Source: Arthrobacter sp. NtRootA1
GTDB taxonomy: Bacteria; Actinomycetota; Actinomycetes; Actinomycetales; Micrococcaceae
Assembly (NCBI RefSeq): GCF_019976975.1
Contig: NZ_AP024630.1
Span: 2,790,001 to 2,854,000, forward strand
DNA: 64,000 bases
Direction of reading: 5' to 3'
The translations under genes were made by a program, and so were the position numbers. Positions 27,541 through 35,162 of the stretch are shown here, piece after piece (the stretch's first letter is position 1; every line of letters starts with the position of its first letter). The notes beneath the pieces are model-generated. The model was not told the origin of the DNA, ran no database searches, and worked only from the letters and a program-made list of their open reading frames with translations.

Positions 27541-29229
27541 TCAGTAGGCACCGGAGGGCTGGATCATGGCCTTGAAGGTGCGCCACATGATCATCAGGTC
27601 GCCCGCTATCGACCAGTTTTCGACGTAATAGAGGTCCAGCCGGACGGCTTCATCCCAGGGAAGGTCTGATCGTCCATTGATCTGCCACAGGCCAGTAATT
27701 CCAGGTTTGATGAGCAGCCGGCGATGGGTATGCCGTTCGTAGCCATTGACTTCGCGAAGGAGTGGCGGTCGGGGGCCCACAAGGCTCATGTTCCCGGCCA
27801 GCACATTCCAGAACTGGGGTAGCTCGTCCAAGGAGTACTTGCGCATCCAACGGCCGCACTTGGTGATGCGGGGATCCTCGCGGATCTTGAAGAGGACACC
27901 GGCTCCCTGGTCCTTACCGCTGAGTTCTTCCAGCCGCGCTTCGGCATCAACCACCATGGAACGGAATTTCAGCATCTGAAAGGTGGTGCCTCGCCTACCT
28001 ATCCGTTCCTGCCGGAAAAGGACTGGCCCCGGGCTGTCAAACCTGACTATCAGCGACAAAACAGCCAGCAGTGGCGCCAGGCAAAGCAAGGCAGCAGCCG
28101 ACACCACAATGTCCATGAGGCGTTTGAGAGTGTGTTTGCCACCGGAGTAGTGCGGAATATCCACGTGCATCAAGGGCAGGCCTTCAACCGGGCGCCAATG
28201 GATGCGCGGGCCTGCCACGTTGGTCAGCGTTGCTGCCAGGACGAGTTCGGCGGCATCTTCTTCCAAGCGCCAGCCCAACTCCTGGATGAACTGGTTGCCG
28301 CCAGGGACCGGACCGGCAACGATCACCGCGTTGGCGCCCGTCTGACGCACGGTATGGGCAATACCGTAAATCGATGACAAGACGGGAACCCGCACGTTAT
28401 CCACCACCAGGACGGCGCCACGCCGGGCCCCTGGAAGGCATGCCCCCAGGATGTTGTACGCAGCACCGGACTTCCTGTTGATTTGCTTGATGACGTATCT
28501 GACATCCTGCGGCTCCCCCACCACAATGGCACGGGAGAGGCAGCGGCCGCGTGACTTTTCGCGCGTCAGCCAGCGGCGGAACATCCACCGGCTGCCTGTC
28601 AGGGCCACCAAGCCCACTGGCAGGGACACCAAGACGAATGAGCTTGCGGACTCCAACTGGAAAACGACTGCCACGAGCCCCAGAAAGCCGAAAACGCGCA
28701 GGCTTGCGGACAGGACACGCTTGTATTCTTCGGGCCCAACCCCGAGCACTTTCGGATCCCGTGTCCGATAGACCTCCAGAGCGCCCAGCCAGGCAATTCC
28801 AAGTATGAAGCCGAGCAAAAGCTGCCGCTCATGTCCCGCGCCGCCTGCCGCAACGGCGAGACCGTCAGTGTTCAGAAGGAAACCTGACGTGACTGCTGCC
28901 GCTACCAGGGCGCTGTCTGCCAATCGAAGACTGTTGGTGAGCGCCTTGGCCCAGCCGGATCCGTTGTACCGTTCGGCCCCGGAGGAGGCGCTGCGGAAGT
29001 TGCGGTGGGTGACTGGCGGCTCGAGGTCCAGGGTGACATCTGCCCTCAACGCCGCCAGTCCCGCCTTTTCAGCCCGTTGTGCAGCAACGGACTTGTCAAT
29101 CCAGGGAGACACCGGCGGATTGACATCGACAACACCAGGTTTCGCGGTGAACGCCGCGCCCAGGGAAAAGTTAGGCGCACCCTGTGGTGCTGCCACCTTG
29201 CCCGAACGCAAGACTGGAACTTTTACCAT
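27541..29229 (-). CDS. Polyprenyl glycosylphosphotransferase (initiating sugar transferase, WcaJ/WbaP type)
   Basis: The 562-residue enzyme starts repeat-unit synthesis by transferring a sugar phosphate to undecaprenyl phosphate. The N-terminal 350 residues hold several transmembrane helices and a CoA-binding-like domain. The C-terminal catalytic domain from about 365 has the signature KRLMDIVVSAAALLCLAPLL, then FRQERIGRRGTTFQMLKFRS and KPGITGLWQINGRSD. The start at 29229 has an AGAAGG site 7 nt away. It is the first gene of the 12-gene unit that ends at 14783. Confidence 0.93.
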   Translation of the reverse strand: MVKVPVLRSGKVAAPQGAPNFSLGAAFTAKPGVVDVNPPVSPWIDKSVAAQRAEKAGLAALRADVTLDLEPPVTHRNFRSASSGAERYNGSGWAKALTNSLRLADSALVAAAVTSGFLLNTDGLAVAAGGAGHERQLLLGFILGIAWLGALEVYRTRDPKVLGVGPEEYKRVLSASLRVFGFLGLVAVVFQLESASSFVLVSLPVGLVALTGSRWMFRRWLTREKSRGRCLSRAIVVGEPQDVRYVIKQINRKSGAAYNILGACLPGARRGAVLVVDNVRVPVLSSIYGIAHTVRQTGANAVIVAGPVPGGNQFIQELGWRLEEDAAELVLAATLTNVAGPRIHWRPVEGLPLMHVDIPHYSGGKHTLKRLMDIVVSAAALLCLAPLLAVLSLIVRFDSPGPVLFRQERIGRRGTTFQMLKFRSMVVDAEARLEELSGKDQGAGVLFKIREDPRITKCGRWMRKYSLDELPQFWNVLAGNMSLVGPRPPLLREVNGYERHTHRRLLIKPGITGLWQINGRSDLPWDEAVRLDLYYVENWSIAGDLMIMWRTFKAMIQPSGAY

Positions 29230-29523
29230 GTCAGCCTTCTTCGCAGACCTGCCGTTGCCTACATCCCAGTGAAGCGGCGGCTGTCAGGAGGCGCACCAGT
29301 AGTCGGTACTCAAGTTTGCGCAGCTTTACCCATGGCTCCTACGTGCGAGTACCTAGCCAGATGACGCAGGACTACGTGCTTTAAGCCTCACGACGCCGCC
29401 GGAAACCGCTACATTCCGGGCTGGAAACAGGACAAACAGCTCGCGAAACGACACAAAAAACCGGCCACCGTCGGTGGCCGGTTGGTTGCCGCTTATTGAA
29501 GGCTCCCTAGTATTAGAGGCTCC
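29230..29523. other. 294-bp intergenic region upstream of the polysaccharide unit
   Basis: No gene was found. The region holds a terminator for the acidic-protein gene (29451-29483) and must hold the promoter of the minus-strand polysaccharide unit. GGTACTC (29305-29311) and GAGTACC (29347-29353) form a 7-bp inverted repeat 35 nt apart; its meaning is unknown. Confidence 0.5.
29451..29483 (-). terminator. Intrinsic terminator of the acidic-protein gene
   Basis: A 10-12 bp GC-rich perfect stem (AACCGGCCACCG and its complement, 29459-29483) is followed on the minus strand by six T residues. It lies 40 bp beyond the stop at 29524. Confidence 0.85.
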
Positions 29524-29528
29524 CTAGT
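29500..29528. repeat. 12-bp direct repeat (17-bp period) over a gene 3' end
   Basis: AGGCTCCCTAGT occurs at 29517-29528, where it contains the stop codon (29524-29526) of the minus-strand gene, and again at 29500-29511 just downstream of that stop. Confidence 0.85.
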
Positions 29529-29781
29529 CCTCCAGGCTTTCGAGGTCTTCGTCCAGGACCTCGTCATCGTCCTCTTCCTCGTCATCAAACACCTGCAGCG
29601 GAGTTACCTCGGAATATGCCTCGTACAGGGCGTCTTCGTAAACCTCGAAGGCGTCTGCGATGGCGAAGAACGCCGCCTCGACGTTGGGGTCACCCTCGCC
29701 CCGGCGGGCTGAAGCGGCGGCCAAGTGCTCTTCCAGGGCAGCAGTCAGTGACTGAAGCGCGACACGCGGATCGATGCTCAT
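29524..29781 (-). CDS. Small acidic protein of unknown function
   Basis: The 85-residue protein is soluble, with an Ala-rich helical first 60 residues (ALQSLTAALEEHLAAASARR) and a very acidic tail (DDEEEDDDE) like that of some nucleic-acid mimic or chaperone-type proteins. I do not recognise a named family; close relatives in Arthrobacter are usually called hypothetical. TAACGT lies 6 nt before the ATG and no Shine-Dalgarno sequence is seen, so the mRNA is probably leaderless. A terminator follows. It diverges from the DUF5703-like gene. Confidence 0.75.
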   Translation of the reverse strand: MSIDPRVALQSLTAALEEHLAAASARRGEGDPNVEAAFFAIADAFEVYEDALYEAYSEVTPLQVFDDEEEDDDEVLDEDLESLED

Positions 29782-29787
29782 GACTTC

Positions 29788-29793
29788 ACGTTA
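29788..29793 (-). promoter_or_regulatory. Candidate -10 element for leaderless acidic-protein mRNA
   Basis: TAACGT on the minus strand ends 6 nt before the ATG at 29781, in a 39-bp divergent gap. Confidence 0.4.
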
Positions 29794-29820
29794 GCCCGAA
29801 AAGGACGAAAATGGAGAGGG

Positions 29821-30054
29821 ATGAAGGAACAATTTCGAGGCAGCTCCGAAGAGCGCCAACGTGACTATGCACGTCAGTACGAGTACCTCGTACTGACGGT
29901 AGGACCTGACGATTCGCTGCCCGAAGCCCGGCGTCGGCTCGCAGAGCACTCCGAGTACGGGAAGTGGGAGCTGGAACGCAGCCGGCTATACCTCGGTGGC
30001 GGCAGGCGCTTCTGGTTGCGCCGAAAGGTCTATTCCGTGCAACGCACGGTTTAG
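29821..30054 (+). CDS. DUF5703-like small protein
   Basis: The 77-residue basic protein contains YEYLVLTVGPDDSLPEARRR, EYGKWELERSRLY and a C-terminal RRFWLRRKV. This matches the small actinobacterial DUF5703 family as I remember it; its function is unknown. A GGAGAGGG sequence immediately precedes the ATG and is closer than usual for ribosome binding. The gene converges on the acyl-CoA dehydrogenase-like gene across a 51-bp repeat-containing gap. Confidence 0.75.
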   Translation: MKEQFRGSSEERQRDYARQYEYLVLTVGPDDSLPEARRRLAEHSEYGKWELERSRLYLGGGRRFWLRRKVYSVQRTV

Positions 30055-30062
30055 TCAGCTGC

Positions 30063-30111
30063 CAGGTTCCTCAGTTCTCCTGGGTTCCTCAGCTGTACAG
30101 GTTCCTCAGTT
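30063..30111. repeat. Triple short repeat over the 3' end of the acyl-CoA dehydrogenase-like gene
   Basis: GGTTCCTCAG occurs three times, at 30065-30074, 30083-30092 and 30100-30109 (periods 18 and 17). The third copy contains the minus-strand stop codon (30106-30108). The first and third copies share 14 identical bases. Confidence 0.85.
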
Positions 30112-31266
30112 ATCCAGGGGCCCAAGCCAGGCGTTCGCTACCGTGTTGTGCGCCGATTCGTCGTTGGACGGATGGAAAATTCCGGCGAGTACGTCCCGGT
30201 AGAGGCGTTCCATTTCCGAGCCGCGGAAGTAGCTGGAGCCTCCAGTGACCCTAATCGCCAGATCCACCACGTAGCGGGCATTTTCCGTGGCCCGCAACTT
30301 GAGTCCAACAAGCTTGGGGAACCACTGGGTTCCATGGTCCACCAGGTTGTCGATGTCGCGGGCTACAGCCGACAACTGGGGATAGATAGCGTCCATGGCC
30401 AAGGCCGCGTCGGCAACTTTCCAGCGGATGTCCGGGTCCTGCGCGAAACTGCGTCCGCCGTGCTTCGCCGAGACCCGTCGCTTGACACTTTCAATGCCCA
30501 GCATGAATGCACGCTCCGCCAATCCCGTGTAGACGGCTGCCAACAAGGTCTCAAAGCAGGCAAAAATCGCGAAAATCAGTAAGTCCTGGTTTGGCCCGAC
30601 AGGCAGTTTGCGGAAGATCCGCTCCGCTGGAACCGCCGCTCCCTTCAACAGGGTGGTGTTCGAGGCACTGGCCCGCATTCCCAGGGTGTCCCAATCGTTA
30701 AGGGTTTCGTGCCCGGGTTCATCACGATGGATAAACCCGAAAACCAACTCGCCCTCTCCGTTCCTGGCGCTGGCGTCCTTGCCGAACGTTCCCAGACGGG
30801 TCCAGCCACGGGAGAGGCTAGTGAAGATCTTCCGTCCGGTGAATCGATAGCCACCGTCGGGCAGCGGCTCCGCAACGGTAGTGGAATCGAACAGCATTGA
30901 ATCGTTGCCCGCCTCCGAAATTCCGAACGCGAACACTTCCCCGTTGCCGGCTTCCTTCAGCACGAAGTCGAGCGTGTCCTCTCCCCTGGCAGCCATGACA
31001 TGCGCGACGCCGGTCCAGACCAAGTGCATGTTGACTGCCAGTGCTGTGGCCGGGGCGGCCGTGGCGAGGCGCTGCTGCAGCGCAGCTACCGCTTCCAGAC
31101 CCAGCCCCAGACCGCCGTCGGCAACTGGCACGAAGAGTTTCAGGTAGCCGGCGGCTGCCAGCTCTTCAAGGTCTTCATGGAAGAAGAGATTGTTGTGGTC
31201 ATAACCGGCCGCCCGCCCGCGCAGACGTTCCAACAGCGCATCCGGAAGGATTTCCCCTGGCGTCAT
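30106..31266 (-). CDS. Acyl-CoA dehydrogenase family protein
   Basis: The 386-residue protein has the family layout of an N-terminal helical domain, a middle beta domain (FAFGISEAGNDSMLFD, then FTGRKIFTSLSRGWTRL) and a C-terminal helical domain ending with TGGSSYFRGSEMERLYRDVLAG. The usual catalytic Glu position is not evident, so it may be of the flavin monooxygenase/desulfurisation (DszC-like) or acyl-CoA dehydrogenase-like subgroup. FAD binding is expected. No Shine-Dalgarno sequence is strong. It is followed on the same strand, after a 29-bp gap, by nothing coupled; the M20 peptidase gene lies upstream. Confidence 0.82.
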   Translation of the reverse strand: MTPGEILPDALLERLRGRAAGYDHNNLFFHEDLEELAAAGYLKLFVPVADGGLGLGLEAVAALQQRLATAAPATALAVNMHLVWTGVAHVMAARGEDTLDFVLKEAGNGEVFAFGISEAGNDSMLFDSTTVAEPLPDGGYRFTGRKIFTSLSRGWTRLGTFGKDASARNGEGELVFGFIHRDEPGHETLNDWDTLGMRASASNTTLLKGAAVPAERIFRKLPVGPNQDLLIFAIFACFETLLAAVYTGLAERAFMLGIESVKRRVSAKHGGRSFAQDPDIRWKVADAALAMDAIYPQLSAVARDIDNLVDHGTQWFPKLVGLKLRATENARYVVDLAIRVTGGSSYFRGSEMERLYRDVLAGIFHPSNDESAHNTVANAWLGPLDN

Positions 31267-31295
31267 CGCCCACCGTCTTTCGTAAAGATTGCGTT

Positions 31296-32600
31296 TTAGT
31301 AGTTGCTCAGCAGCCTGCTGAGGACGCGCGCGCCGAATTGCAGGGACTCCGCCGGCACTCGCTCGTCCACGCCGTGGAACATGCCTGTGAAGTCCAGCTC
31401 GTCCGGCAGCATCAGTGGAGCGAAGCCATAGCCTGTGATGCCGATCTTGCTCAAGGACTTGTTGTCGGTCCCTCCGGAGAGGGTGTAGGGAAGCACCTTG
31501 GCGCCCGGGTCCTCGGAGTGCAAGGCGTCGATCATGGAGTCCACCAGGTTGCCGGCAAACGGCACCTCCAAGGAGACATCCTTGTTGACGTAGCTGATCT
31601 CAATGCCGTCCCCAGCGAGCTCCTTGATGGTTTCGAACACCAGTTCCTGCTGGCCGGGCAGCGTGCGGCAGTCCACGAATGCTTCGGCCGATTCCGGGAT
31701 GACATTGTGCTTGTAGCCCGAGCGGAGCAGGGTGGGGTTGGAAGTATTTTGCAGCGTTGCTCCCACGAAGCGGGCCACCGTGCCAAGCTCCTTGAGCAGG
31801 ATATCCGGGTTGTCGGCATCAAACTCCACGCCAGTAAGTTCGGTCACGCCGTCCAGGAACTGCCTGGTTGTGGGAGTCAGTTCTACGGGCCACTTGTATT
31901 CGCCGATTCTGGTGACGGCCGCCGCGAGCCGGGTGATCGCGTTGTCCGTATTGATCTGCGAACCGTGGCCAGCCCGTCCATGGGCCACCAGCCGCAGCCA
32001 GGACAAGCCCTTCTCGGCAGTTTGAAGCAGGTACGTTCGCTGGCCGCCGATGGTCGCGGAGAAGCCGCCCACTTCGGAGATAGCCTCGGTGGCCCCATCG
32101 AACAATTCGCGTCGGTGCTCCACGGCATACCGGGCGCCATAAGTGCCGCCAGCTTCCTCGTCTGCGAAGAAGGCGAAAATGATGTCCCGCTTGGGCCTGC
32201 GATCAGTCCGGGCGAAGTCCCGCATCACTGAAAGGATCATGGCATCCATGTCCTTCATGTCCACGGCACCGCGACCCCAGATCAGTCCGTCCTTCAGCTC
32301 ACCACTGAAGGGGTCAACGCTCCACTGATCCTTCAGGGCAGGTACAACGTCCAAATGTCCGTGCACCACCAGCGCGTCAGCTGAGGGGTCTTCCCCGGCC
32401 ATGCGGGTGACGACGTTGGCACGTCCCGGTGCAGACTCGAAAATCTCGGCCTCGAGACCCACTTCCGTGATCAGGCCAGCCGTGTACTCCGCTGCAGCAC
32501 GTTCGCCCGGTCCCGTGTCGTCGCCGAAGTTGGAGGAGTCGATCCGGATGAGCTCCTGGCAGATCCGGACAACTTCGTCTTCGGGGCGGATGACAGACAT
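31296..32600 (-). CDS. M20/M25/M40 family zinc peptidase
   Basis: The 434-residue protein carries VHGHLDVVP (metal-binding His and Asp) near 80-88 and FFADEEAGGTYG (catalytic Glu pair) near 147-158, standard for M20 co-catalytic zinc peptidases or deacylases. A dimerisation domain lies in the middle. The start at 32600 was chosen over an upstream frame extension because AAGGAG lies 8 nt before it and family similarity starts there (DEVVRICQELIRIDSSN). Substrate is unpredictable; the architecture is of the ArgE/DapE/dipeptidase kind. Confidence 0.9.
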   Translation of the reverse strand: MSVIRPEDEVVRICQELIRIDSSNFGDDTGPGERAAAEYTAGLITEVGLEAEIFESAPGRANVVTRMAGEDPSADALVVHGHLDVVPALKDQWSVDPFSGELKDGLIWGRGAVDMKDMDAMILSVMRDFARTDRRPKRDIIFAFFADEEAGGTYGARYAVEHRRELFDGATEAISEVGGFSATIGGQRTYLLQTAEKGLSWLRLVAHGRAGHGSQINTDNAITRLAAAVTRIGEYKWPVELTPTTRQFLDGVTELTGVEFDADNPDILLKELGTVARFVGATLQNTSNPTLLRSGYKHNVIPESAEAFVDCRTLPGQQELVFETIKELAGDGIEISYVNKDVSLEVPFAGNLVDSMIDALHSEDPGAKVLPYTLSGGTDNKSLSKIGITGYGFAPLMLPDELDFTGMFHGVDERVPAESLQFGARVLSRLLSNY

Positions 32601-32867
32601 GGAAATTCTCCTTGCGTTGGCTGGGCTGCAGGTGCCGGCGACGCGCACTGCGGACCCCGCAGCTCTACCGTCCCGTGTTCCACCAGCCTACTCACCGGAA
32701 GCGCCGTCGGTTGGGCAATTCCCGGCGCCGCCACGCGTTGGAGGCCTGCAACCCGTCCTGACCAGCATCGATTTTTTAGTTGCTTCAAAGCGTGTTAGAG
32801 TTTTTCTCGCTGCTTCGGAGGAAAGTGAAGCACCGGAAGGTGCGGAATGGCTTCTCTGAATACCACC
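32601..32867. other. 267-bp gap upstream of tRNA-Leu
   Basis: No gene was found. It should contain the tRNA promoter; TAGAGT at 32796-32801 is the only -10-like hexamer noticed and no -35 partner was convincing. Confidence 0.4.
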
Positions 32868-32951
32868 TGCGCGGGTGGCGGAATGGCAGACGCGCTAGCT
32901 TGAGGTGCTAGTCCTCGAAAGGGGGTGGGGGTTCAAGTCCCCCTCCGCGCA
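32868..32951 (+). tRNA. tRNA-Leu (anticodon GAG)
   Basis: An 84-nt class II tRNA can be folded by eye. The acceptor strands are GCGCGGG and TCCGCGC with discriminator A. The anticodon stem CTAGC/GCTAG encloses the loop TTGAGGT, giving anticodon GAG (reads CUC/CUU). A long variable arm follows, and the T arm is GGGGG-TTCAAGT-CCCCC. CCA is not encoded. An intrinsic terminator follows 9 nt later. Confidence 0.95.
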
Positions 32952-32960
32952 CAAAGAAGG

Positions 32961-32984
32961 CCCCGGGAAACCGGGGTTTTTTTT
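32961..32984 (+). terminator. Intrinsic terminator of tRNA-Leu
   Basis: Stem CCCCGG, GAAA tetraloop, CCGGGG, then eight T residues. Confidence 0.93.
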
Positions 32985-33016
32985 GTGCCTTCAAGCACAC
33001 TGGACCCCCCTTCCAG

Positions 33017-33040
33017 GGGTTATAGGACAAAACGTGTGTA
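33017..33040. repeat. Left terminal inverted repeat of the IS element
   Basis: Begins GGGTTATAGGACAAAACG and is the exact reverse complement of 34283-34306. Confidence 0.9.
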
Positions 33041-33053
33041 AATCCCGGGTGTG

Positions 33054-34184
33054 TCATGATCGTCCGGCCCAGCCTGCGCGGTGCCAGAGGCCTTCATCGG
33101 GGCTGAGGCCGGTGCTGTAGATCTCGGGGCCGGGCTCCGGTTCTGTGGTTGTGCTGGCGTTGGTCCTGCCGGGTTTGTAGTGCCGGTTTTCGATGAGCTT
33201 CGCCGGGGGCCGGGGTTGGTCGCTGTGGAGGTAGAGGTACCACTCGATGGCGCGTTTTTGGTGGTCCTCGCTCATGCCCCGGTGGGCCCGCAGGATCAAT
33301 CGGAGTTGCGCGTTGGTGCCTCCTTCGATCCGGTTGGTCGTCGAGGCGATATCCAGTCCGGTGTATTCAGCCTGCAGATAGGTAAAGAGGGTCCCGGCTT
33401 GGCCGAGTCGTTCCAGCAGCCGGTAGGCCTTGCGGAGTCTGTCGTGGGTGTACCACCAGGTTTGGTTGGCCCGGACCCATCCCGGAGCCATGGCCGTAGC
33501 GGTGCGGTAGGTGCGGGCCTTGACCAGATGCCCGTGTTCCTGATGCCAGTCATTGAGACCCGCGAGCCAGGCGGCTGCTTCGGCGGGGGCTTTGATCCTG
33601 GTCAACGCCCGTCCCAGCCGCAGCAATGCTTTGCCCGCATCCGTTCGGGGCCGGCTGGTCAGGTAGGTCCGGACATTGCGTTGGACATGGACCAGACACC
33701 GTTGGACCGCGGTTTCTGACCAGCACTCCGACAGGGCTGCGGCGATCCCCGAACCGCCGTCAGTGATCACCACGCGAGGGGCAGGGAACCGTTGCAGCAG
33801 CGCCGCCCACGCGGCCTTTTTCTCGGTGTCGCACCACTGCCAGCCAAGCACGTAATCACCGGCAACAGCGATCAGGCAGCACCACGACCCGACAAAGATC
33901 CCATCGACCTGGATCTGGTCATGGACCTCCCCGGTCACGGGAATGCGCGGGGCGATGTTCCAGCACCAGGCCGTGCGCCGTCGGAAGGACCGGGCCGTGC
34001 CGAACATGGTCAGCGACGACTGGCCTGAAGTGCCTAACAACCAACCAAGAAACGCCTCCAGCTCAGCGCGACGGCTGACATCCGGACGTTGACCGGAACG
34101 GCTCGCCCCGCAGTTCAGGCACCGGTAGCGCTGTTTGCCCGCTGCCGTTTTCCCGTTCCGTACCAGCGTCTGGCCGCAGACCAA
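33054..34184 (-). CDS. IS1249-family transposase, start codon possibly lost
   Basis: The 376-residue frame has the DDE pattern: IQVDGIFVG (Asp), VVITDGGSGI (Asp) and the late NRIEGGTNAQLR (Glu). An N-terminal zinc-ribbon-like segment ends RYRCLNCGAS. The only standard start in frame is TTG at 34184, which falls inside the first CxxC of that ribbon. The open frame continues upstream through ECL-VC to an ATA at 34197-34199 and then a stop (TAG). Homologous reading from an ATG at that ATA would give a complete ribbon, so the copy may have lost its start codon by a single base change. Confidence 0.85.
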   Translation of the reverse strand: MVCGQTLVRNGKTAAGKQRYRCLNCGASRSGQRPDVSRRAELEAFLGWLLGTSGQSSLTMFGTARSFRRRTAWCWNIAPRIPVTGEVHDQIQVDGIFVGSWCCLIAVAGDYVLGWQWCDTEKKAAWAALLQRFPAPRVVITDGGSGIAAALSECWSETAVQRCLVHVQRNVRTYLTSRPRTDAGKALLRLGRALTRIKAPAEAAAWLAGLNDWHQEHGHLVKARTYRTATAMAPGWVRANQTWWYTHDRLRKAYRLLERLGQAGTLFTYLQAEYTGLDIASTTNRIEGGTNAQLRLILRAHRGMSEDHQKRAIEWYLYLHSDQPRPPAKLIENRHYKPGRTNASTTTEPEPGPEIYSTGLSPDEGLWHRAGWAGRS

Positions 34185-34282
34185 ACATTCCCCAGATATG
34201 CAAGCACCCCAGCCACCCTAAGCTCCAAAAGCTTAGCTATCCCGGAATTCGCCCGCCAGCGCTGGAAAGCAGGCCCAACCAA

Positions 34283-34306
34283 TACACACGTTTTGTCCTA
34301 TAACCC
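34283..34306. repeat. Right terminal inverted repeat of the IS element
   Basis: Exact reverse complement of 33017-33040; followed by the second copy of the 8-bp target duplication. Confidence 0.9.
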
Positions 34307-34331
34307 CCTTCCAGTCATGGGTGGCGTTTTA

Positions 34332-34616
34332 CTACGCCAACGGCCAGCCCCGCCATGACTCCTGGGCCACCCGTTTGATCTGACCGGCTGGAAACCATTC
34401 CACATGGTAGTCACGCCGATCATCCATCCACTCCACGAGGCCATAGGTCCGCGTGTACTTGATCGCCCGTCCATACACCTCACCAACACGAACAAGCGGT
34501 TGGGCACCCGGCTCCAGCTCGATGATCTTGCCATCGTCAGGTTTAGGGTGCTTTGCCTCCGCCTCGGTCTGCAACATCATGCGGGCGAAAGCTTTGGAGT
34601 CTTGCTTGGGTCTCAT
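34332..34616 (-). CDS. Hypothetical 94-residue protein
   Basis: I do not recognise the family. The protein is charged at the N-terminus (MRPKQDSKAFARMMLQTEAE) and has a compact, aromatic-rich second half (YTRTYGLVEWMDDRRDYHVEWF) that could be a small beta domain. No signal peptide or membrane segment is seen. TATTCT ends 6 nt before the ATG, so a leaderless mRNA is likely and supports the gene being real. It lies between the IS element and an SRPBCC gene in the accessory patch beside tRNA-Leu. Confidence 0.6.
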   Translation of the reverse strand: MRPKQDSKAFARMMLQTEAEAKHPKPDDGKIIELEPGAQPLVRVGEVYGRAIKYTRTYGLVEWMDDRRDYHVEWFPAGQIKRVAQESWRGWPLA

Positions 34617-34622
34617 GGACTA

Positions 34623-34628
34623 AGAATA
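34623..34628 (-). promoter_or_regulatory. Candidate -10 element for the hypothetical 94-residue protein
   Basis: TATTCT on the minus strand ends 6 nt before the ATG at 34616. The surrounding 34617-34645 is AT-rich compared with the neighbourhood. Confidence 0.4.
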
Positions 34629-34676
34629 GAACATATATTCGAATAAGGCTGAGGGTCTGCACGGCGGCATCACCAT

Positions 34677-35129
34677 TCAGTTGCCTTGTCGGGCAGCCTT
34701 CTCGACCGCCGCCAGCATACTTTCGAAGGTCGCCGTCAGCATTCTGTCAATCAGAGGGCCGGTCAGGCGGCCGAGCGGCCCACCCCTGGGCACATAACGG
34801 TAGTCAAAGGCCATCGCTGTCCCCTCGCCATCCGGCTGGAGGACGAGCCTGGAGTTGGCTTGTTTGAAGGGCACCAGTGTCGACGGCTCGTTCTTCGTTG
34901 CGAGGACGCGGCCTTCCTCCCATTCGGTGATGGTTTCGATCATCGAGCCGACGGGCGACAAGCGTACCTGACGGCGGGCGCCCAGCCCTTGGGTCTTGTT
35001 ACCGACCGATTGTGATGCCCTTAGGCCGTTCCAGACGTCGGCGAGGTTCACGAAATCCGCTAACACAGCCCAGATGGAGGCACTGGATGCAGCCGCTTGT
35101 CGCCGTACGGTCAGGTGGCGTTCCCTCAT
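34677..35129 (-). CDS. SRPBCC (polyketide cyclase/START-like) family protein
   Basis: The 150-residue product has the SRPBCC pattern: an N-terminal helix with VWAVLADFVNLADVWNGLRA, a curved sheet with MIETITEWEEGRVL, and a long C-terminal helix (LIDRMLTATFESMLAAVEKAA). These proteins bind small hydrophobic ligands; the ligand here is unknown. The ATG at 35129 was chosen over 35135 and 35147 because GGGAG lies 8 nt before it. It sits 33 bp downstream of the orphan GT2 gene on the same strand, so the two may be co-transcribed. Confidence 0.82.
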   Translation of the reverse strand: MRERHLTVRRQAAASSASIWAVLADFVNLADVWNGLRASQSVGNKTQGLGARRQVRLSPVGSMIETITEWEEGRVLATKNEPSTLVPFKQANSRLVLQPDGEGTAMAFDYRYVPRGGPLGRLTGPLIDRMLTATFESMLAAVEKAARQGN

Positions 35130-35162
35130 GATCATCACTCCCACCAATCCAATTTTCCTGGC

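Larger units (their letters stand above)
33017..34306 (-). mobile_element. IS1249-like insertion sequence (IS256-related), 1290 bp
   Basis: The element is bounded by inverted repeats of about 24 bp (33017-33040 and 34283-34306) beginning GGGTTATAGGACAAAACG. It is flanked by an 8-bp direct repeat CCTTCCAG (33009-33016 and 34307-34314), as expected for target duplication by IS256-related elements. It carries one transposase gene. Sharp ends and an exact target duplication indicate a recent insertion. Target sequence before insertion is inferred to be a single CCTTCCAG. Confidence 0.92.

Noticed and set aside
29305..29353. GGTACTC/GAGTACC inverted repeat as a riboswitch or operator for the polysaccharide unit
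   Set aside because: Only 7 bp per arm, 35 nt apart, with no known riboswitch core recognised; insufficient evidence.
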